Shown here piece by piece: positions 45,871 through 54,229 of a DNA stretch of 64,000 bases (position 1 is the first letter of the stretch; each line of letters begins with the position of its first letter). The DNA lies in assembly GCA_022828595.1 (NCBI GenBank), contig JAKGHH010000007.1:63290727-63354726 (forward strand), in the 5' to 3' direction. The stretch comes from Nelumbo lutea (lineage: Eukaryota > Streptophyta > Magnoliopsida > Proteales > Nelumbonaceae). The notes beneath the pieces are model-generated. The model worked only from the letters and a program-made list of their open reading frames with translations, was not told the DNA's origin and did no database searches. Made by a program: the position numbers and the translations under genes.

Positions 45871-46681
45871 TGATGATGCACGATCCGGTCGGTAACCTTG
45901 CCTCGGACGGAGCTGGAGATGCCTGAAAAAGGGGGAAATAAGAGATTCCTGGGGAGGAACCCGGTGGGAATGCTCCGATGCTCAAGTTAGTACTCTTGAG
46001 AAGGCAAGGAGAATGAGAGATTCTGAGACCAGAAGGCACAAAAAATTACTTACCTTTTCTTTGGAGGAAGAAGGCCTTTTAAAACCACCTGGTGCACTCA
46101 CTCCCAAGCTTCTGCCAGATCAGGTGTAACCGCCTCTGTGGGGCACAGACATAACCGCCACTATCCTCTCTATCAGGGTCGTCTCTACAACAACTGAGAT
46201 GGCGGTAGCAGGTGGTCGTTGGAGTGTGACTATCATCTGTCAGATTCTAATCAGTCAGGCACGCTGCCTCATAGTACGGACCTCTGTCAGGTACGGTTTT
46301 TCAGTCATGCGACCTGGAGTCGAGGTGCCGGAGTGGTGCACGAGGTGGTGTTGAGTTCGGATGAGAGTACGGCCCAGACCGTCCCGAGGTGGCGGGTGTG
46401 GCTTGGACTGACCCGAGGTGGGCTAATTCGGGCTTTACCCCTCGCGGGCTTCCTTGTTAGCCTCAGGATTCTTAGGGAGAGCTCGGGTTTAACCTCCTAG
46501 GAAGTGTGGGTTCCTTTTGGGAAGCTCAGGCCTCTCCTTGAGGAGCTCGGGAAGCTCGGGCCTCTTCTTAGAATATGACTGTTGCTATGTCACTGTGATG
46601 ATCTGGCGCTCCTGCCACGTCACACCCGGTTTCTTCCACGTATCGCACAGCCAAGGGGTCGGGCCAAATCTACCTCCATCA
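45871..46681 (-). repeat. 3' LTR (left copy)
   Basis: 811 bp. It lacks a 13-bp stretch present near the start of the right LTR (TCTTAGCTATCGG region). At the TATA position it reads GGCCTTTTAAAACCACC, so the TATAAAAGG box kept in the other copies has become TTTTAAAAGG. Confidence 0.82.
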
Positions 46682-46697
46682 ATTGCCCCCACTCCTC
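46682..46697 (-). promoter_or_regulatory. Polypurine tract
   Basis: The minus strand reads GAGGAGTGGGGGCAAT directly before the LTR start TGATGG. The same tract in the 10.8-17.6 kb element reads GGGAGTGGGGGTAATT. Confidence 0.6.
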
Positions 46698-46879
46698 ATG
46701 CCCGGGGTCTTGACCCGGCGTGGGGAGTTTACAGACTGCTTGGCGCTCTACCCTTCTGGTGGCATTGCGGTCTACGGGGAGGGTTCCATGTAGCAGGAAG
46801 CTCGCGAGCGGATTGATCCAGCTCAGCTCTGCTTGGGCGACAGGAACAACCTCCTCTGCCCCCCCCCCCCGAAATGGTA

Positions 46880-47535
46880 GGCCGAGGTAAGTCCTCTATG
46901 TACATGGTCCTCATTATGTTGCCACTGGTGCTGGCTAACCGGGACTGGGCATTGGCCTCAACATTCTCTGACCTCGAGATTTACCTGATGAAGTGTGACT
47001 GGAAGTTAAGCAGAGCCTCCTTTACTTTGGCCAAATAGGCGATCAAAGTTTGTTCGCGGGCTTCGTATTCGCTTGTAACCTGATTGACCACGAGCTGGGA
47101 ATCGCTGCAGATGACGATGTGTTTTGCTCTTACCTCTTGAGCTAGGGCTAGCCCATCTATCAATGCCTCGTATTCTGGCTCATTGTTGGATGTCGCGAAC
47201 TTGAAGCGTAGTGCGTACTCCAGTTTTGTGCCACTTGGTCCGTGAAGAACTACTCCGGCTCCACTACCCTGATGATTTGAGGAGCCATCTACGTGAAAGA
47301 TCCAAGGCTCTTCATCCCAGTTCGCGCTTGGCCTAACCAAGAGAGATACTGAACTGGGTGCGACCTCACGGTACTCGGACTCAACCGGCCTGGGAGCACC
47401 GATTCTCACCCGGACTAGGGGCTTCGTGCTCAACCCGGCTAGGGACTTTGGAGCTGAATGTGTATTCCGCAACAAAATCCGCCAAAGCTTGGGACTTGAT
47501 AGCAGTTTGCGGCTTGTACTAGAGATCGTACTCAC
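46880..47535 (-). pseudogene. Archaeal-type RNase H domain of the TTAAG element
   Basis: The open frame 46981-47535 holds WIFHVDGSSNHQGSGAG (first catalytic Asp), the Glu context NNEPEYEALIDGLALA, and CSDSQLVVNQV (third Asp), then AYLAKVKEALLNFQSH. All three acidic residues are kept. The frame stops at 46981. The linker that normally leads to integrase continues in another frame as SENVEANAQSRLAST and MYIEDLPRPTI, then ends in low-complexity DNA next to the PPT. The whole integrase is deleted. Confidence 0.72.
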
Positions 47536-48537
47536 TGAGCTCGATGGCCCACTTCGTCAATCGACCAAAGACCTCAGGCCTGAGTAATACTTGTCTCAGA
47601 GGTTTGTCGGTGAGGACGATAATGGTATGGGCTTGGAAGTATGGGCGGAGGTTGCAGGCTGCAATGACCAATGCATAGGCTACTTTTTCTATCTCTGGAT
47701 ATCTTGTTTCTGCTCCCTACAATACTTTACTAACATGGTAAATGGGTTGTTGGACCCGATCTACTACCTTTATTAGTACTGAGTTGACCACTTTGTCACT
47801 TGCTGAGAGATATAGCTCTAGGAAGCTTAGCAACTCGTGCCCCGAGGTCGTGTCTACAAGGCGGTTGATCCTGGGGAGGGGAAGTAATCTTTCGGGCAAG
47901 CTCGGTTCAGGTCGGTGTAGTCGACGCACATGCACCACTTGCCGTTTGCCTTTTTTGCTAGAATGGGGTTGGCAACCCAGCTCAGGCAATGAACTTCCCT
48001 TATGAAGTCTGCTGCGAGGAGCTTCTCGACCTCCTCTTCGACCACCCTCCATTGTTTTGGGGCTAGGTTGTGTTTCTTCTGTCTAATTGGCCTAACTATA
48101 GGAACAGTATTGAGTTTGTGAGTTATAAGGTTAGGGTCTATGTCGGGCATTTCTGCCGTGGACCAAGCGAAAACATCTAAGTTATTGAGTAAAAAGCGTA
48201 CCAGTTCAGATCGCAAGGGCTCCTCCAGGGATGCACCGACCTGAAGCGATCTGGTTGGGTTCTCTGCCGAGATAGGGATGGGAACAGTCTCTTCCGTGGG
48301 TGCAGCTCGCTCCTCGTTCTGTTCCACGGGTCGCTCCAGCTCGAGGTCGCTGGTCACCTTGGCCTTTCCCTTGAGGGCGGCGACGTAGCACTTGCGGGAC
48401 TCGAGCTGGTCGCCCTGCACTACCCTAATGCCGAAGTCCGTGGGGAACTTCATGGCTAAATAGTAAGTGGACACCACAACCTTTAAAGCGTGGGTGATCG
48501 GCCGACCTACTATGGCATAGTATGGGGAGGGTCGCAA
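47536..48537 (-). pseudogene. Reverse transcriptase / RNase H region with catalytic core deleted
   Basis: The frame 47854-48537 carries the linker VVVSTYYLAMKFPTDFGI, then VRPIRQKKHNLAPKQWRVVE, and the RT start CVDYTDLNRACPKDYFP. At about 47818 the text jumps from TSGHELLSFL to ELYLSASDKVVNSVLI, which belongs to the RT thumb/RNase H boundary. Everything between, including YVDD, is gone. RNase H then continues (QQPIYHVSKVL) to about 47540 with stops. Confidence 0.72.
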
Positions 48538-48599
48538 CCACCAAGAAGTCGTGCTTGAGTCTTACCGTGCTAAGCCACGTGCCAACTTCCACAGGTACT

Positions 48600-48800
48600 G
48601 TAACCTTTCCCAGGGGTCTGACCTCCTCTCCGCTAAAGCCGACCAGCGGGGTATTCGCGGGCTTCAAGTCACTCTCTCGGAACTGGAGTTTGTCGAAGGC
48701 CGCCTTAAAAAGGATGTCTGCCGAACTGCCGGAATCGACGAGTACGCATCGAACTTCGAAGTATCTTTACATGACGAGTGCGTCATCGTGGGGGTAGTGA
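48600..48800 (-). pseudogene. Aspartic protease of the TTAAG element
   Basis: The active-site block VDSGSSADILFKAAFDKL is readable on the minus strand (DSG at 48728-48736), followed by LKPANTPLVGFSGEEV. One stop interrupts the frame between the nucleocapsid tail (PHDDALVM) and the protease. The enzyme would process the polyprotein. Confidence 0.65.
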
Positions 48801-50489
48801 ATCCTGCGTGCATCGTCCTCGGTGAAGAATATGGGGTCTTCCGTCCTCGGCCGCTTCGGGGGATTCTGTTCTTCTCTAGCGGCCTCACAAGTTGATGCCC
48901 AAGCTACTGCCGAGGTGCAACCTGCTACAATCAATCCTCCAATGATCACATGGATCGTTCCCCGAACTGGCCTTTCCTTCGGGGGCTGCTTCTGTGATTG
49001 TTTTGCTGGCCGGTTGCTGGGCTCTGGGGTATCCCTGCTGTGCTCCCCCTGCCGACCTGCCTTATTATTATTGTTACCATTATTCTGTACAAAATTTCTT
49101 AGGTATCCACGATGGATAAGTTCCTCTATCTCATCGCGGAGATTCTTACAATGTTCGGTGTTATGACCACGGTCTCTGTGAAAGTTACAGTACAAATTTT
49201 TATTCCTTTTATTCGGGTTCCCTTTCAGACGAGGTGGCCACTTCACGTACGGGGTGTCCTTGATTGTCATTCAGGATCTCAGCCCGCCTCGCGTTCAAGG
49301 GCGCGTAGTCTGCCCGATCTGCCATGGAAGCTCGGAACGGATGACTTGGCTTCGCCCCCCAAGCTAAGTCTTTCTTCCTTCTGTCATCCTGGTTGGGAGG
49401 TTCGCCCTCCCTCTTCCTTTTTTCGCCCTCCCTTAGTTCTTTGGTAGATCTCTTCCTTCGTTCTTATGAACCTGTCCGCGAGCTTGAGGAATTCAGCTAT
49501 GGTCGCGGGCTGGTTGACCACCATGTGCCATTTGAATTCCTTGTGCGCCACACCCCTCTTGGCTGCCGCGAGCTGTACTGCGGAGTCTAGGCGTGATATC
49601 TGTAAGCACGCGTCATTGAACCACTTGATATAGCATCGAATGGACTCCCCTTCCTTCTGGACTATCCGAGGAGGCTCTCCTCAGTTTGGGGGCACCGCTT
49701 GCTGGTGACAAAGTGTGCGGTGAAGACTTGCACAAACGGGGTGCAGCTCCTTATCGACCCGGGGGCCAGGTTCCTATACCAGGTGCGGGCCACTCCCCTG
49801 AAGGTGGTAGTGAAGGCCATACACATGCAGGACTCGTTGGCCCTCGCCAGGTAAATCTAGGACTGGAAAGCATCAACATGATCACTTGGGTCAAAGGAAC
49901 CGTCATATTTGTCTAGCGGGGGAGCTTGAAATCTTTGGGCATGGGAACAACGAGGAGTTCTGATGACAGGGGGAAGGGACTGAAAGAATAGGAGCAACTT
50001 TTTACCTCGTCCGAGCTTGCTTCTTCTTTACCTCGGAGCTCGGGCAAGACGCGGGTGGTAGTTTGGTGACTTTGTCGGCGCCTCCGCTGCTGCTTGGAAG
50101 GTCCGGTATTGACGCTGCTTGCTTTGGTGTTGCCGAGCTCAATGGGCCCGAACTGCTGGTGGTAGTCTGCGGCCAGGACGCCGAACCGGTTTTCCGTGAG
50201 TGGGAGCCCGAACTTGGAGTGCCGAGGTGGTGCTGACTTGATTGGCTAGGAGGTTCCCGATCAACCGGCAAGCTACGGAACAGGGGTAGTTAGTCTTTCC
50301 CTCCTGCCAGGGGATGAGGCCTGGCTTCTGGAGGGGTTCTAAGCATGGGAAGCTTCCCCACAGTGAAGGTGCCCACCCTGAGGAGAGGGCTTGATGTGCT
50401 TAACAGAAGGATGCCGAGGTGGGAGCTGTGGCTGGTTCTGAGGCAGTTGAGGGAACTGCTGTTAGTAGTGGTATTGAGAACTGTGGTGT
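48767..50489 (-). pseudogene. gag, C-terminal part, of the TTAAG element
   Basis: Recognisable blocks are KEGESIRCYIKWFNDACLQI, then LDSAVQLAAAKRGVAHKEF, and TIAEFLKLADRFIRTKEEI (about 49440-49700). The nucleocapsid knuckle CNFHRDRGHNTEHC is in the frame 48767-49270. A Ser/Pro-rich linker lies at 50002-50271. The knuckle has CX2HX4HX4C spacing. Confidence 0.65.
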
Positions 50490-50494
50490 AATAC

Positions 50495-51102
50495 TGTTAT
50501 TGTCCCGCGCGTAGGATCTCCTCATGGGTTGGTCCATGGTGAGAAGCCCTGCTTTTCCTTGCGCCTTCCCTTGTGTGCAGACCCTATTGTGGAAACTGGA
50601 TGGGTGATTTGTCCAAGAGGCCACCCGAACTCTCCTAAGGGGTAATTTGTCCAAGAGACCACCCGAGCTTTTTTCACTCTTTTCTTGATTGGAAAACTGA
50701 ATGCCTTTATTTCAATTCATAGCTCCTTAAATAGGAGATTACACAAGGAAATTCCTAATTAAACTCAAACTCCAACTTGAACTCAAACTCCTAATTACCT
50801 ACTCCTATTGGTAACACACTCTTAAGATAAGATAAGATAAAGATAAGGATAAGATAAGATAAGGGATAAGGGATAAGGTAGGCTAGCGGAGAGTTGGCGG
50901 GTAGAGCTGATGTGGTAAGATAAGTGTGGGCCTGGCCTGATGAGCTGTCATGTGGGCCCCACCCTACTGCTGCTGTCAGGCGGTGCGCGCGCCTCGCGGT
51001 GCTGTTGCCGTGTGGTGCGTGCTGTCAGGCGGTGCCTGCTGCTGTGTGTGCTACTGCCTTTGATTGCGCTGCAGTGCACTGCCGGATGGTATGACCATAG
51101 CA
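50495..51102 (-). repeat. 3' LTR of the nested element
   Basis: 608 bp. It contains a run of GATAAG/GATAAGG units at about 50824-50878 and a short GC-rich GGCGGTGC-type region at 50980-51060. The minus-strand tract GGAAGGGTGTAA just inside it (51103-51114) is a plausible polypurine tract. Confidence 0.78.
50824..50880. repeat. GATAAG array in the LTR
   Basis: About nine GATAA(G) units in 57 bp. The other LTR has a similar array at 52518-52578. GATAAG is the plant I-box core, so a regulatory role is possible but unproven. Confidence 0.6.
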
Positions 51103-51107
51103 TTACA

Positions 51108-51165
51108 CCCTTCCTGGACAACAAGCTTGTCCTCAAGCTCGAATTCCGGATATAGGGCTTGGAAC
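51108..51165 (-). pseudogene. Residual 3' end of a chromovirus-type pol
   Basis: The minus strand reads FQALYPEFELEDKLVVQEG just before the PPT and LTR. This matches the usual last residues of chromovirus pol (FP.F.LEDK...G). It shows that the element descends from an ordinary gag-pol retrotransposon. Confidence 0.5.
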
Positions 51166-51170
51166 TCTAC

Positions 51171-51890
51171 CAATGGATCAAACGGCTGCACACTATCTCT
51201 CAGTCTACCAATAACATGAACAACAGGGACTGCCCCGTAGCTCAGTGCATAAAGCTAGATTATTTAATGTAGACCCCAGCCCCCTTCTTTAGTTTCTAGC
51301 TCCTAGGCGTAACCATGGCTTACAGTGACTACACGATCTGCTGTATTGAGGCCAGCCACAAGGACATTGAAGTGTTCCCCACCTCCTGGGTCATATAGTT
51401 TGAAGTAGTTTTTTGGAAGATCCACACAACAAAAATCGCATACTGGAACACGGCCCCGGTGTGCTATGTTGTGGATCACAGGAACGCACCAGGTATACTT
51501 ACAAAAGAGAACCTCAAGAGCAGTCTTACAGAAGAGAACCATTCGTTTAAAAATATACCCTCGGCCTCCCCCAGATATATTTTTCTCAACATTGCAAAAC
51601 ATAGGGCTGTCCCTGAACACAAAATCCATGCCATCAATATAAGCTTGAAAGAAAGTTACCTCCCTATCCTGCCCATCCACCTTATATCTCTTGCGCACCC
51701 CTGTTTCTTGGACTTCTGCATAGTTATCATATCGTGGTGCCACAACCGTAACTCTATGTCCACGCTAAGCCAAAGCCTTCGGTAAAACCCCAGCAACATC
51801 ACCCAACCCACCTGTCTTCGATAAAGGAGCGCATTCTGCAGGTACCAATATAATGTTCGTGACATTGTCCTCAGCCAAAGGAGGAGACCT
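51171..51890 (-). pseudogene. Captured starch synthase (GT5, SSII-like) fragment
   Basis: Minus-strand blocks, in order, follow the catalytic region of plant starch synthase II. They are [20 protein letters not shown] (ADP-glucose-binding KTGGL at 51804-51818), [11 protein letters not shown], a stop, then [113 protein letters not shown], a stop, EGGWGLH. After a large deletion comes YALSYGAVPVVHVIGRLRDS and QPFDP from the C-terminal domain. No intron-like sequence separates the blocks, although plant starch synthase genes have many introns. The real enzyme elongates starch in plastids; this copy is broken and sits in an element. Confidence 0.78.
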
Positions 51891-51989
51891 TACAGTTTCA
51901 ACCTCTGAGCGCTGATCCTTGGTAATAACTGCGGCTGTAGGGGCAGCGATCTGCCTGTTCGCTGGATGCCTCTGCCCAGTCTGGATGGT

Positions 51990-52160
51990 GACTGTTTGTG
52001 TTGGTGATTCCCTTAGGACTCCTTTCTTTGTTGGAGAGGAATGCTTCCAGGTGGCGTCGCAACTCCCGGACATCTTCCTTGACTTCACGAACCTCCATGC
52101 TGGTTTCTGCTAGCCTATGTTCAAGTTCGTTGACCTTGGATGATAGCTGCTCCATATCGC
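51990..52160 (-). pseudogene. gag-like coiled-coil start in the nested element
   Basis: Just after the primer-binding site, an ATG near 52158 opens [20 protein letters not shown], then [20 protein letters not shown]. This is a heptad-rich coiled coil like the N-terminus of many chromovirus gag proteins. The frame runs on to about 51898 and overlaps, in another frame, the start of the starch synthase fragment. Confidence 0.5.
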
Positions 52161-52187
52161 CCGTGACGTTTGGCTTTGATACCAAAA

Positions 52188-52866
52188 TGTTATGGTCCCG
52201 CGCGTAGGATCTCGTCACAGTCGGTCCACGATGAGAAAGTCATGCTTTCCCTTGCGCCTTCCCTTGCATGCAGACCCTATTGCGGAAACTGAATGGGTGA
52301 TTTGTCCAAGAGACCACTCGAACTCTCCCTTGGAGTGATTTGTCCAAGAGACCACCCGAACTCTCCTCACTCTTTTCTTAACTGGAAAACTAAATGCCTT
52401 TATTTCAATTCGTAGCTCCTTAAATAGGAGATTACAGAAGGAAATTCCTAATTAAACTCAAACTCCAACTTGAACTCAAACTCCTAATTACCTACTCCTA
52501 ATGGTAACACAATTCTTACTTAAGATAAGATAAACATAAGGATAAGATAAGACGAGGGATAAGGGATAAGGAATAAGATAGGGATACGGTAAGCTGGCGG
52601 CGAGTTGGCGGTAGAGATGATGTGGTAAGATAAGTGTGGGCCCAGCCTGATGAGTTTGTCATATGGGCCCTGCCCTACGGCTACTGTCGGGCGGTGCGCG
52701 CATCTCGTAGTGCTGCTGCCGTGAGGTGCGTGCTGCATGCTGCCAGGCGGTGCGTGCTGCGCGCTACTGGGCGGTGCGTGCTGGGTGCTGCCAGGCGGTG
52801 CGTGTTGCTGTGCGCGCTGCTGCCTATGACTGCGCCACAGTGTGCTGCCATGGGTGTGACCATAAA
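52188..52866 (-). repeat. 5' LTR of the nested element
   Basis: 679 bp, about 70 bp longer than the other LTR. The extra length lies in 24-bp units starting GGCGGTGCGTG (about 52745-52825). The terminal dinucleotide next to the duplication reads AA instead of CA, a one-base loss. Confidence 0.76.
52730..52825. repeat. GC-rich 24-bp VNTR inside the LTR
   Basis: Units of the type GGCGGTGCGTGCTGCGCGCT + ACTG are repeated about three to four times. The partner LTR has only one or two. This explains most of the LTR length difference. Confidence 0.6.
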
Positions 52867-52871
52867 AATAC

Positions 52872-53183
52872 TTGCTGCTGGGGGAGTTGGTGTTGCTGAA
52901 ATTGTTGCATTTGGGCTTGCATGGCCCGCATGCATTGCATCAAGTCATCAAGTTGGTTCTGGCTGGTCGCCAGAGGGACAACGGTTGGTTCGGCGAAGGC
53001 TGTCTCAATAGAGGGGGAAGGGGAACACTCACAGGCACCACTGTTCGTGGCACATTTAGGCTAGGGATCCTGTCCGCCGAGAGGGGGACGGTGAAACTAC
53101 TCGATGCATACAGTGGCGGGTTGAGGGTGTTCCCCTACAACATTCAGGTTGGCATTACGTCTATCACTGCCGGAGGAAGCCAT
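52872..53183 (-). pseudogene. gag, N-terminal part, of the TTAAG element
   Basis: The ATG at 53183 opens MASSGSDRRNANLNVVGEHP and then meets a stop. Further on, QAQMQQFQQHQLPQQQ leads into the target site of the nested element and resumes beyond 50489. The start resembles those of the two other Tat gags in the window (MAS..NN). Confidence 0.55.
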
Positions 53184-53255
53184 GAATGCTGTCTTTGGAA
53201 GAGAGTTAAAGGTTGGGGGAGGCTTTTTGAAGCGTTTCCCACAGACGGTGCCAAA

Positions 53256-54083
53256 TGATGATGCACGATCCGGTCGGTCTTAGCTATCGGTAACCTTGCC
53301 TCTGATGGAGCTAAAGATGCCTTGAAACAATGGGGAAATAAGAGATTCCCGGGGAGGAACCCGGTGGGAATGGCTCCGATGCTCAAGTTAGTACTCTTGA
53401 GAAGGCAAGGGAGAATGAGAGATTCTGAGACCAGAAGGCACAAAAAATTACTTACCTTTTCTTTGGAGGAAGAAGGCCTTTTATAACCACCTGGTGCACT
53501 CACTCCCAAGCTTCTGCCAGATCAGGTGTAACTGCCTCTGTGGGGGGCAGACATAACCGCCACTATCCTCTCTGTCAGGGCCGTCTCTGCAATAACTGAG
53601 ATGGCGGTAGCAGGTGGTCGTTGGAGTGTGACTATCATCTGTCAGACTCTAACCAATCAGGTGCGTTGCCTCAGAGTACGAACCTCTGTCAGGTACGGTT
53701 ATTCAGTCGTGCGACCTGGAGCCGAGGTGCCAGAGTGGTGCACGAGGTGGTCTTGAGTTCGGATGAGAGTACGGCCCAGACTGTCTCGAGGTGGCGGGGT
53801 GTGGCTCGGACTGACCCGAGGTGGGCTAGTCCGGGCTTTGCCCCTCGCGGGTTTCCTTGCTAGCCTCGAGATTTATAGGGAGAGCCCGGGTTTCACCTCC
53901 CAGGAAGTGTGGGTTCCTTTTGGGGAGCTCGGGGCTTCCTTCGGGAGCTCGGGAAGCTCGGGCCTCTTCTTGGGATGTGGCTGTTGCTATGTCGCTGTGT
54001 CGAGTTGGCGCTCCTGCCAGGTCACACCCGATTTCTTCCACGTGTCGCACAGCCAAGGGGTCAGGCCAAATCTACCTCCATCA
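53256..54083 (-). repeat. 5' LTR (right copy) of the TTAAG element
   Basis: 828 bp, collinear with 45871-46681 with scattered substitutions and a 13-bp difference near the start. It keeps an intact minus-strand TATAAAAGG box (about 53477-53485). Confidence 0.82.
53477..53486 (-). promoter_or_regulatory. TATA box of the LTR promoter
   Basis: The minus strand reads TTATAAAAGG. The solo LTR at 26.7 kb keeps it, and the left LTR at 46.08 kb has lost it. Confidence 0.55.
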
Positions 54084-54229
54084 TTAAGCATATGTGGTTT
54101 CCTTATTTGTTTAATGGATAACTATGTGGAATTAAAAAAAAAAATTCAAAAAAACAGAAAATTAGGGATGAGAGTTTGAAGCAAGAAGAGGGCTGTTGAC
54201 ATGATAGGGCCAATTTTAATATATATAGA

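Larger units (their letters stand above)
50495..52866 (-). mobile_element. Non-autonomous LTR element carrying a starch synthase fragment (TSD AATAC)
   Basis: LTRs at 50495-51102 and 52188-52866 share TGTTAT.GTCCCGCGCGTAGG starts and GACCATA ends, which gives a roughly 10-bp terminal inverted repeat. The exact duplication AATAC flanks the element (50490-50494 and 52867-52871) within the gag of the outer element. The minus-strand PBS TGGTATCAAAGCC (about 52173-52185) follows the 5' LTR and fits initiator tRNA-Met. The 1.1-kb interior holds a gag-like start, a starch synthase-like fragment and the last codons of a gypsy pol, and no protease, RT or integrase. Confidence 0.82.
45871..54083 (-). 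mobile_element. Tat-lineage LTR retrotransposon, 8.2 kb, with target duplication TTAAG
   Basis: LTRs at 45871-46681 and 53256-54083 both run from TGATGATGCACG to CTACCTCCATCA. They are flanked by the exact 5-bp duplication TTAAG (45866-45870 and 54084-54088). On the minus strand the order is 5' LTR, PBS (TGGCACCGTCTGTGGGAA, about 53235-53252), gag (ATG at 53183), the nested element, rest of gag, knuckle, protease, partial RT, RNase H, archaeal RNase H, PPT and 3' LTR. Integrase is absent, and RT has lost its catalytic core, so it cannot move by itself. Confidence 0.85.
42532..54229 (-). mobile_element. Probable non-autonomous Helitron carrying the nested LTR retrotransposons
   Basis: On the minus strand the 5' end at 54229 reads A|TCTATATATATTAAAATTGG, and the 3' end at 42532 reads ACATTGCACGGGTCTCTGCTAG|T. 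This gives 5' TC, 3' CTAG and insertion between A and T. Without the 8,218 bp of the LTR element and its target copy, it is about 3.5 kb of AT-rich DNA plus a hAT fragment, with no Rep/helicase. The interior phrase 'gatatattgagtattaaccacatgg' near 43600 matches the Helitron-like segment at 18.2 kb. The subterminal hairpin is weak. Confidence 0.45.

Noticed and set aside
51303..51743. 146-codon minus-strand frame as a functional starch synthase gene
   Set aside because: It is only part of the catalytic domain, has stops before and after, large internal deletions, and lies inside an LTR element.
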